Shown: positions 1-6,588 of the stretch, in pieces
How the letters are laid out: every line of letters begins with the position of its first letter
Numbering within the stretch: position 1 is the first letter of the stretch
Assembly: GCA_016703765.1 (NCBI GenBank)
Contig: JADJBL010000040.1
Span: 1 to 40,932 of the forward strand
Source of the DNA: Saprospirales bacterium
Lineage (GTDB): Bacteria > Bacteroidota > Bacteroidia > Chitinophagales > Saprospiraceae
Direction: 5' to 3'
DNA: 40,932 bases
Translations under genes and position numbers: made by a program
The notes under the pieces: model-generated
Databases searched by the model: none
The model's input: only the letters and a program-made list of their open reading frames with translations
Told to the model about the DNA's origin: nothing

Positions 1-1293
1 GAGAATACCTCCATGAACCCCGAGCAGATCGAGGTTCCGATGTTGCTCGTAGCTGGCTGGTTCGACCACAATACGCTCTGGGACCTGGTACTGATCGATA
101 CCCTGGCCAGTTCTTCCCCGGCATCGGTCAAGGACCAACACAAAATCCTCGTCGGCCCCTGGATACACGGAGGATTGGGCGCCACCGATCAAGGCGATCT
201 CTCCTTTCCGGAAGCCCAACACGCGAACGACGAACTGGCCCTGGAATTCTTCGATTATAATATCCGGGGCATCGACAACGGCTGGGAGGAACGGCAGCGG
301 TACACGTATTTCCAAATGGGCGAGGGGGAATGGAAGCAATCCGAAGTGTGGCCGCCGGCCGGAATTAATTGGCTGCCCTGGTTCCTCCACGACAGCGGAG
401 AAATACTGCCCAACGTCCCCTCCCCGGGGGCAGGTCCCTATCTGGAGTTCTCCTACGACCCGGAAGACCCTTCTCCCACCATCGGGGGGAAAACCCTCCA
501 TTCCGACCTGCTGCAAGGACCTTACGACCAATCCGAAGAGGTGGAATCGAGGAGCGACGCACTGGTTTATACGACGCCGGTGTTGACCGAGGATCTGTAC
601 ATCCAGGGGAAGATCAGGGCCAAGCTCTTCGTTTCATCCGACCGGCCCGACACCGATTTTGCGCTCCGGCTCACCGAAGTTTACCCAGACGGCAGCTCTA
701 TTCTACTTGGCGAAGCCATCCAGCGAATGCGTTTCCGGGAGGGCTACACCGCGAATGACGAGGTATTTATGACGCCGGGGGAAGTGTACCCGATCGACCT
801 GGAGTTCGAGGATCTGGCGATCACTTTTCAGGAAGGCAACCAGCTGCGGCTGATCGTGTCATCCTCCAACTACCCCCGCTACAACCGCAATATGAATACC
901 GGGGGAGAGATGCACCCCGGCGGCAATTACGACACCCTGGTCAATCCCCTGATTGCGAGCAACCGGGTGTATTCGAGTTCTCAGTATCCATCCATGCTGG
1001 ATTTGCCCATTGGTCAGCAGACCAGCGCGGACAATGAGCGGACTGCAAAAGCCCCTTTTCTGCTATATCCCAATCCGGTGGGACCGGAATTGACCATCGA
1101 AGGGCCCGAATTTTGCCAGGTCGAGCTATTCGACTTGCATGGCAGGTTGGTCCGCTCGTATGAGCTACGGACGGAGAAGGAGACTTTTGATTTGAGCGGA
1201 TTGGCGGAAGGGGTGTATGTGGTGAGGGTAGGGGATTGTCTGAATCAGAATTCGCAGAATTTCAGAATTTTCAGAATTAAATCTCCGCGTTAA
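1..1293 (+). CDS. CocE/NonD-family hydrolase (X-Pro dipeptidyl-peptidase S15-like), 3' part, with T9SS sorting tail
   Basis: This is the C-terminal part of a secreted serine hydrolase; the frame is open to the left edge, so the true start and nucleophile Ser lie outside. Residues from the ATG at 13 include LLVAGWFDHNT, which fits the catalytic-Asp region, and LVGPWIHGG, which fits the catalytic-His region of CocE/NonD acyl hydrolases. These are followed by a beta-rich domain like the C-terminal jelly roll of X-Pro dipeptidyl-peptidases. The last ~85 residues begin with FLLYPNPVGPEL and continue with ELFDLHGRLVRSYEL and LAEGVYVVRV, a type A T9SS sorting domain. A secreted or surface peptidase/esterase is therefore likely; the substrate cannot be read. 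The final ~15 residues are coded by degenerate CAGAATT repeats and do not look like a normal tail end. It converges with the DUF4956 gene. Confidence 0.85.
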   Translation, partial: ENTSMNPEQIEVPMLLVAGWFDHNTLWDLVLIDTLASSSPASVKDQHKILVGPWIHGGLGATDQGDLSFPEAQHANDELALEFFDYNIRGIDNGWEERQRYTYFQMGEGEWKQSEVWPPAGINWLPWFLHDSGEILPNVPSPGAGPYLEFSYDPEDPSPTIGGKTLHSDLLQGPYDQSEEVESRSDALVYTTPVLTEDLYIQGKIRAKLFVSSDRPDTDFALRLTEVYPDGSSILLGEAIQRMRFREGYTANDEVFMTPGEVYPIDLEFEDLAITFQEGNQLRLIVSSSNYPRYNRNMNTGGEMHPGGNYDTLVNPLIASNRVYSSSQYPSMLDLPIGQQTSADNERTAKAPFLLYPNPVGPELTIEGPEFCQVELFDLHGRLVRSYELRTEKETFDLSGLAEGVYVVRVGDCLNQNSQNFRIFRIKSPR

Positions 1294-1324
1294 TCCTGTG
1301 AATTTTCTAATTCAGCCAATAAAA

Positions 1325-2014
1325 CTACACCACCGGATTCCCTGTCCCCTCCTCCTCAAAAAACAGGTTGACCTGGGCGATGAAATCCAGTTCCCGGAGG
1401 GCCTGCACGAACTCATTGTCCTTATTGAGCCTTCGGAAGGAGAGGTGGTAAAACGCTTCCAGGCTGTCTTTGCCGGCTAGTTGTCGCAGGTTCATTAGCT
1501 GAATGTGGCGGCAGTATTTTTTCAATACCTGTTGCAGGACAATTTCGTTTTCCGGGGTGGCGGAATAAGTCACCTGCAAGAGGTGTTTCTGTCGCGGAGG
1601 CGTGCCAAAGCCCACCGAATCCAGCAAGATGATGACCAGGCTGATGAACAGGGTGCCGATGATGGCCACCGAATTGAGCCCGACGCCCGCGGCCATGCCG
1701 ATCGATAGGGAGAAGAAGATGAAGACTATATCGAGCACATCGCGCACGGCTGTGCGGAAACGGATGATCGACATGGCGCCCACCAGTCCGAAGGCCCGGG
1801 CGAGGTTGTTGCCGATGACCAGGATGACGACCGTAGTGATCAGACTCAGGAGCACCAGGGAGGTGCCGAGCGAAGGAGAGTGGCTGGGCCCCCGGTAGGT
1901 GAGGCGGTACACCAGGGCGATGAGTATCCCGCATCCCAGCGACACAAACAGGTTTGCTGCGAAGTCGAAAATGGAGGGCCGGAAAATATCTATTAACTCT
2001 AATCCTTCAAGCAT
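1325..2014 (-). CDS. DUF4956 family membrane protein
   Basis: 229 residues with about four to five hydrophobic segments (roughly residues 18-40, 50-70, 95-115, 117-140) and a soluble C-terminal domain. The core RAFGLVGAMSIIRFRTAVRD is the typical conserved stretch of DUF4956 proteins between two membrane segments. Function is unknown; family members often sit next to VTC-domain proteins, as here. The start is only a few bases downstream of the VTC gene's end (2021), so both are probably co-transcribed and translationally coupled. A role as membrane partner of the VTC protein is an inference from this pairing. The frame is intact and the length normal. Confidence 0.85.
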   Translation of the reverse strand: MLEGLELIDIFRPSIFDFAANLFVSLGCGILIALVYRLTYRGPSHSPSLGTSLVLLSLITTVVILVIGNNLARAFGLVGAMSIIRFRTAVRDVLDIVFIFFSLSIGMAAGVGLNSVAIIGTLFISLVIILLDSVGFGTPPRQKHLLQVTYSATPENEIVLQQVLKKYCRHIQLMNLRQLAGKDSLEAFYHLSFRRLNKDNEFVQALRELDFIAQVNLFFEEEGTGNPVV

Positions 2015-2020
2015 ACCTGT

Positions 2021-2770
2021 TTATTGTTGCCAACGCCTGACCCTGGCCAGGCCGAGGGCTTCCACGCAAAGCGCATATTTTGAGGCCGGACCCTTCGTCA
2101 GGCCCAGGCTGGTGATCATCGACTTGACCCAAAAAGGGAGGTAGCGATTGAATTTTATTTCCATAATAAAATGCGTCCGGTCTATCGGCAAGGCCTGTTC
2201 TTCGTTGTACAGATCCTCCAGGGTCGGATAGGCAATGCCGCGAAGGTTTTTGTCGAAGGTGATGCGCAGGTCGTTCTCCGGGTCTTTAAATATGAACTGA
2301 AAGGGTTCCCGTTCGTAAACCACCGTCACTACCGGCTGCATCCTTCGGGCGTAAAGCTGGTACAGAAAGAGCCGGGCATTTTCCCGCGCCAGCGGTATTT
2401 TTTGGGTCGGAGTGATCAGCTCATCCACCTGATCGCCATGCAATACTTTCTTCGCCTTATCGTAGGTCATAGGCGCCCGGTTTTTGTATAGCGGCTCGTC
2501 GACCTTGGTCTTGATCTCGAAAAAAACGGTGCCCACATCTCCATCTCCATTGTACCCCCTCAATCTGACCTTGTTGCGCCTTTTCACCCCGGTGATTTTC
2601 GCAAAATAACACTCCAAATCCGGCGTATCGAAATAAATGCTCCGCACCGTGTACTCCCCTCCATGCTCTTGGGCGTTCCGGTCCAGCTCCATGAACGGGC
2701 CGATCATCGCCCGCAACTGATCGAGTTTGGTGTAGGGAACGAAGTACTTATATTCGAATCGCATCACCAT
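2021..2770 (-). CDS. VTC-domain protein (polyphosphate polymerase-type tunnel fold)
   Basis: 249 residues matching the VTC domain, a CYTH/triphosphate-tunnel fold known from the yeast polyphosphate polymerase Vtc4. Visible hallmarks are the N-terminal RFEYKYFVP strand with a Glu-x-Lys element, YTVRSIYFDTPDLECY, the basic strand KRRNKVRLRGY, FFEIKTKVD, and the late strand FIMEIKFNRYLPFWVKS. Alternating charged residues on these strands would line the tunnel and bind triphosphate and metal. There is no membrane segment, so it is probably cytoplasmic and recruited by the DUF4956 partner. The start ATG at 2770 overlaps the end of the HlyD-like gene by 7 bases (ATGGTGATG; a second ATG at 2764 is possible). 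Polyphosphate synthesis is the family-based guess; bacterial members are mostly untested. Confidence 0.85.
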   Translation of the reverse strand: MVMRFEYKYFVPYTKLDQLRAMIGPFMELDRNAQEHGGEYTVRSIYFDTPDLECYFAKITGVKRRNKVRLRGYNGDGDVGTVFFEIKTKVDEPLYKNRAPMTYDKAKKVLHGDQVDELITPTQKIPLARENARLFLYQLYARRMQPVVTVVYEREPFQFIFKDPENDLRITFDKNLRGIAYPTLEDLYNEEQALPIDRTHFIMEIKFNRYLPFWVKSMITSLGLTKGPASKYALCVEALGLARVRRWQQ

Positions 2771-3819
2771 TGCACCGATCTTTTCAAAAATTCAAGAATC
2801 CGCACATTTCCGCAATCTATGGTGCATTGGATGGGCATGCCCAGGGGCAGCCCCTTTTCGCGGGTGATGGCCTTGACGACGATGACCTGTTCGGTGTTGA
2901 GCAACTGCACTTGCTGGCCCACTTCCTGCACCGTCGAGGTAAAGACCCTGCGGTTGTCGGGCAAGGTCAATTTAATTTCCTGGCCGGTATGAATAAAACG
3001 GCTGTCGCGCACCCGCACGGGGATGAACAGCACCGAGGCGGCAGTGTCTTCCAGAAATATCCGGTCCCCTTCGATGGAAAGCTCCGTGCGGATCAGCCCG
3101 TCGAAAGGCGCATTCAGGGTATAGCGGGTGGCCTTGTCCTCCAGAAAGGCGATCTGCTCTTTAAGGGATTTAATGGTGGAGGAAGCCAGCGACACGATTT
3201 CCTTTTTTTCTCCCGTCACCGCCACATTGAGGGCGTTTTCGGCCACTTTAAGCTGCAGGACGGCCGCCTCGTGGAGGTTCTCCGCCAATTCGAGCTCTGC
3301 GAGCGGCACTACTCCGTCCCCGAACAGTTGTTTGGCCCGATCGTATGCCTTCTTTTGGAGCTTGAGGTTTTCCTTCGCCAGGTTTCGCTCTTCTTCGAGC
3401 TGTCGGATCAATTCTTGCTTTTGCCCCGTGGCCACCACCCCGAGGTTGGCTTCCTCGACTGCCAGTTGGGTTTTCAGGGCGACGAGCTGCTCGCCCAGAG
3501 TATTGGAGGAGATGGATACGGCAGGATCTCCCTTGCGGAGGTAAGTCGCGCTGCTGTCGCTTTTATTGAAATGCATCCGCACCAGGTCTCCCCGGTCGAA
3601 TTGGTAACCTTCCGCCTCCAGGATCTGTCCCTGCTGGTGGTCGTGCAGGGTCACCGTCAGCGAGCCGTCCGTCCCTTTTGCGAGGATCCACTGGCGCAGC
3701 GGCACGATCCTTGCCACGCTGTCCAATTTAAATGGCACATCGACCGGCGCAAAAGCCGAGGCGACGACCAAAACCAGAAGGATAAATCCGGAATATCTCT
3801 TCAGATGGATACTGTTCAA
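2764..3819 (-). CDS. HlyD-like periplasmic adaptor with long coiled coil
   Basis: 351 residues. An N-terminal signal anchor (GFILLVLVVASAFAP) is followed by a beta/lipoyl-like half, then an alpha-helical hairpin (about residues 125-230, rich in K/E/L with ELIRQLEEERNLAKENL and IKSLKEQIAFLEDKA), then the second beta half and barrel. This is the architecture of membrane fusion/HlyD adaptors. No RND or ABC partner is adjacent; it is first in an operon with VTC and DUF4956 genes. The start is a TTG, because an in-frame TAG lies nine codons upstream and no in-frame ATG occurs before residue ~80. Export of, or envelope anchoring for, a polymer made by the VTC partner is an inference only. Confidence 0.75.
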   Translation of the reverse strand: MNSIHLKRYSGFILLVLVVASAFAPVDVPFKLDSVARIVPLRQWILAKGTDGSLTVTLHDHQQGQILEAEGYQFDRGDLVRMHFNKSDSSATYLRKGDPAVSISSNTLGEQLVALKTQLAVEEANLGVVATGQKQELIRQLEEERNLAKENLKLQKKAYDRAKQLFGDGVVPLAELELAENLHEAAVLQLKVAENALNVAVTGEKKEIVSLASSTIKSLKEQIAFLEDKATRYTLNAPFDGLIRTELSIEGDRIFLEDTAASVLFIPVRVRDSRFIHTGQEIKLTLPDNRRVFTSTVQEVGQQVQLLNTEQVIVVKAITREKGLPLGMPIQCTIDCGNVRILEFLKRSVQW

Positions 3820-3882
3820 AAGGGACTTGTTTACTTTAAACTATTTAACAAAGGACAAATGTGCCGTACTATAAAATCAGTT

Positions 3883-3929
3883 TATAAAGATGAGATAAGC
3901 GGGCGCAGCCCGCTTATCTCATCTTTATA
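3883..3929. terminator. Perfect 22-bp stem hairpin (possible terminator)
   Basis: Left arm 3883-3904 and right arm 3908-3929 are exact reverse complements with the 3-nt loop GCA. It lies ~100 bp beyond the stop of the hydrogenase-like operon and ~65 bp before the HlyD-like start, all on the minus strand. It lacks a clear U tract but could stop or stabilise the 3' end of the upstream operon. It could equally be a REP-like unit. Confidence 0.7.
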
Positions 3930-3970
3930 CAGGGGGATATATGCCGCCGCAGGCGGCATATCCCCCTGTA
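3928..3970. repeat. Second hairpin, 19-bp stem with 2-nt bulge
   Basis: Left arm 3928-3948 pairs with right arm 3952-3970 around the loop GCA; the left arm carries an extra AT, giving a bulge. It directly abuts the first hairpin and shares its GC-rich tip plus GCA loop (GCCGCC-GCA-GGCGGC here, GCGGGC-GCA-GCCCGC there). The two look like units of one palindromic repeat family. Confidence 0.7.
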
Positions 3971-3986
3971 AAGACGATTTGGTGCC

Positions 3987-3994
3987 CAAAGTTA
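3987..3994 (-). promoter_or_regulatory. Possible Bacteroidota -7 box for the HlyD-VTC-DUF4956 operon
   Basis: The minus strand reads TAACTTTG, a fit to the Bacteroidota -7 consensus TAnnTTTG. No convincing -33 TTG is seen. If used, both hairpins would lie in the ~165-nt leader of the HlyD-like operon. Confidence 0.25.
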
Positions 3995-4031
3995 ATAAAT
4001 GGTTGCACTAGGGTTAATTAAATGTAAATTT

Positions 4032-4790
4032 TCACATTTCCCTGCGGCGTTTTATCAGCTCCAGCACCCCGTTGATGAAGGTCAGCGGGTGGATCGGGTT
4101 GCCGGGAACGTAGAGATCCACGGGGTATTTCTCCAAAAAACGGCGGTCCAGGGCCGGACTGCCCTCGAAAATGCCACCGCTGATGGCGTCTGTCCCAGCG
4201 AGGATAAGGATCTTGGGGTCGGGAACGGCGTCGTAGCAGATTTGCAAAGGCTCCGCCATATTTTCGGTGATGGGGCCGGTAATGACGATGCCATCGGCGT
4301 GACGGGGTGAAGCCACGAATTCGATGCCGAAGCGGCCCATGTCGAAATTCACGTTCCCACACGCGTTCAGTTCCATCTCGCAGCTGTTATCGCCCCCCGC
4401 AGATACCTGGCGCAGCTTGAGCGAGCCGCTGAAGTATTGGGAGATCTCCTTCCGGATGAGGTCGGGGTTCAGCGCCAGGGGCGCATCGGCGCCCTCGCCA
4501 ACTACAAGGCCTTGCCGTTCGTTGGTGGCCATCTTATAATCGCTGGTAAAGCGGATTTTCTCCGGATACGCGAAGGCGCATTCCCCGCAGAAGAGGCATT
4601 TGCCTAAGTCGATCTGCAAGGGCCGGGCGCTGATCGCCCCGGTCGGGCAAATCGCCGCCAAAGCCTCCTCATCCACCGGCTCGCCGCTGATCACAGGCCT
4701 GCCGCGAAATATGCCGGGGAGGGTGGCGGTGGCAACATCGGGGATGTATTGTTTTCCCTGGTGGAAGAGGATTTTTAATGTGTCCAACAT
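4032..4790 (-). CDS. Ferredoxin-NuoB/HycG-like small subunit of an Ehr-type complex, N2 cysteines lost
   Basis: 252 residues: a ferredoxin-like part (about 35-90) fused to a NuoB/HycG-like domain (about 120-245). In the ferredoxin part C48 (ICPTGAI) and C65, C68, C71 (CLFCGEC) would bind one [4Fe-4S]; the cysteines for the second cluster are absent (Y75 replaces the last). In the NuoB-like part, alignment from memory to HycG puts D134 (GGDNSCEMEL) at the first N2 ligand, C137 at the second, D201 (AGTDAISGGIF) at the third and N231 (VPGNPIHP) at the fourth. Three of four proximal-cluster ligands are thus replaced although the surrounding fold motifs (GRFGIEFVASPRHAD, ITGPITENM) are well kept. 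It is last in the operon, separated from the large subunit by a palindromic block. Probably a peripheral, cytoplasm-facing subunit with altered or no electron transfer. Confidence 0.85.
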   Translation of the reverse strand: MLDTLKILFHQGKQYIPDVATATLPGIFRGRPVISGEPVDEEALAAICPTGAISARPLQIDLGKCLFCGECAFAYPEKIRFTSDYKMATNERQGLVVGEGADAPLALNPDLIRKEISQYFSGSLKLRQVSAGGDNSCEMELNACGNVNFDMGRFGIEFVASPRHADGIVITGPITENMAEPLQICYDAVPDPKILILAGTDAISGGIFEGSPALDRRFLEKYPVDLYVPGNPIHPLTFINGVLELIKRRREM

Positions 4791-4832
4791 AATTGCTCAA
4801 TTGACTAAAAAAATTCCTAAATGCAAAAAATT

Positions 4833-5040
4833 CAACCGCTACGCGGTTGTTTAAACACTATACTTTTTCCCCCCGATTGCATCGGGGGCTATGAATATTT
4901 AACCCTTTCAGGGTTGTTATAGCTTTACCCTTTCAGGATTGTTCCCAACAATAGGATAAATCCCGAAGGGATTAAATATTCATAACCCGGATGGAATCCG
5001 GGGTTGGTAGAATAATCTTCAAAGCAACCGCGAAGCGGTG
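4833..5040. repeat. 208-bp nested palindromic block between large and small subunit genes
   Basis: The 301 bp between the two subunit genes hold no gene but many 5-8 bp stems with 3-nt loops: 4833-4849 (loop TAC), 4870-4888 (TGC), 4901-4915 (TTC), 4959-4973 (GAA), 4984-5005 (GGA), 5027-5039 (GAA). These units are arranged as one large imperfect inverted repeat centred near 4936. TATGAATATTTAA at 4890-4902 matches the complement of TTAAATATTCATA at 4972-4984, with the small stems pairing outward in the same order. It resembles an intergenic palindromic mobile unit of the REP/MITE kind. It is transcribed as part of the operon and could set the small:large subunit ratio. Confidence 0.75.
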
Positions 5041-5091
5041 AATAATCCCAGAGGGCTGTTTTACAGGTCATGTTGTTACTTTTTTCCCTTC

Positions 5092-6587
5092 TTACAAATC
5101 AAACCCGCAATAAGACAGATCAAAACTCTTATTGCTCACCGGAAAATCCGAAATCTCGTTGTTTCGCACGGCCAGGGCCAGAGCCAGCCAATTGTGGAAG
5201 GAGGGGTCTACCACCTTGTAATGCGCCAGTTCGCCCCGCTCGTCGGTGATGGCGCAGTGGCAGATCTGGCCCCGCCAGCCCTCGGTCAGCGAAAGGGCGA
5301 AGGAGCTTGACGCGGGTTTGCCCAAGGGCTCCCGGTCCTTTTCCTCAGGCGGAATTTTCCCGCACATTTTCCTCATATACCCGATCGACTGAATCACTTC
5401 CTCCCTGCGGATCTGTGCCCGGGAATAAACATCGCCATGGTGCTTCACAACGGGCTCATGGGCCATGCCCTCATACAGCCCGTAAGGATGCGAAGCCCTG
5501 ATATCGCGACTTATTCCGCTCATTCTCGCGGCCAGGCCCACGGTCCCGATCTCCACCCCTGCTCGCGGGCGAGGACCCCTGTTTTTTCGAAGCGGGCCAG
5601 CACGGTGGGCATGGAGAAAGTCTTCCGGCACATTTCCTCAAAATCGGGCTCGAACTCGTCGAGCATCCGAATGAGTTGGGCCGCCAGGGCATTCCCGAAG
5701 GGAAAATGGCTGCCTCCCGCCCGGATCAGGCTTTTGGCAAAACGGTTGCCGCACCAGACCTGGAAATAATTGATCAGCGGCGTGCGCAGCCTGCCGAATA
5801 CCGAACTGCCCAATTGAAATGCCACATCGGTGCACAGGGCGCTCAAATCGCCGGTGTGGACGGCGATGCGCTCGAGTTCCTGGGCCAGGGTCCGTGCAAA
5901 TTGGAGGTCTTCCGAAGGACGATACCCGCAGAGGGTTTCCCATAAATTGACAAAAGCAGTGGTATGCCCCGCCACCGTATCGCCGGCGATGCCCTCGGCC
6001 AGGACGATCCGTTGCAGCAGTCCGGTTTTTTCGAGAAAAAGGCGCTCCAGGCCCCGGTGCTGGTACCCCAACTGGATTTCCAGGTGCAGGATCTGCTCCC
6101 CGTTGCAGATAAAGCGAAAATGCCCCGGCTCGATGACCCCCGCGTGGATGGGACCCACGCCGACTTCATGCAGTTCCTCGCTTTCGATCCGGAAAAAAGG
6201 ATAATTGGCGATGGTCTGCTCCGTCCCTGCGCGGTCGAAAGGATATCGGACCGGTTTGAGCCAGGGATGATCGGCGTACCGGAGGCCGAAGTTTTCGGCA
6301 ATTTCCCGCTCAAATAACTGAAAAGCGAGGCGTTTCGCCGAAAAAGAGGGAAGCGTCTGCGCCGGGTCCACAAGCGCCGAAGAGACCAGAATCGACCCTT
6401 CGGCGTCATCGGCGATGCAGCAAATCAGCCTTAGTTTCCCTTTGTCCGGAAAGCCGTAGTAATTGACGCAGTGGCAGTTTTCGTCCGCGAGCAGCGCAAC
6501 GTTCTGTTCGAGGAATCGCTCGTAGTCCAGCGCCGGGATCGAGGCCAGCGGGATGGACGTGTTGTTTTTTATGCTGAGGGTATCCAT
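5092..6587 (-). pseudogene. HyfG/NuoCD-like large subunit of the Ehr-type complex, one frameshift, no [NiFe] ligands
   Basis: Fusion of a NuoC-like domain (about residues 1-115) and a NuoD/HycE-like domain. ATG at 6587 lies one base after the upstream stop (TGATATG), so it is preferred to the 6614 start. A one-base loss in the CCCC run at 5556-5559 moves the frame: conserved sequence ends with LAREQG and resumes as VEIGTVGLAARMSGISRDIR in the next frame. The first hydrogenase cysteine motif is replaced: AEGIAGDTVAGHTTAF occupies the place of AERxCGxCGxxH, so both Cys and the Arg are gone while the His is kept. The C-terminal DPCxxC is replaced by SFDLSYCGFDL, with one cysteine out of register. 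It therefore cannot bind a normal [NiFe] centre. The frame break may be a sequencing error, since all neighbours are intact. Confidence 0.8.
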
Positions 6588-6588
6588 A

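Noticed and set aside
3883..3970. tRNA or structured small RNA gene
   Set aside because: Simple hairpins only; no cloverleaf or known RNA fold recognised.
2770..4011. Long plus-strand open frame (413 codons) opposite the HlyD-like gene
   Set aside because: It is the antisense shadow of a well-supported adaptor, has no domain-like sequence and reads through the two hairpins.
4833..5040. CRISPR array
   Set aside because: Repeats are short palindromes of differing sequence without constant direct repeats or spacers, and no cas gene is near.
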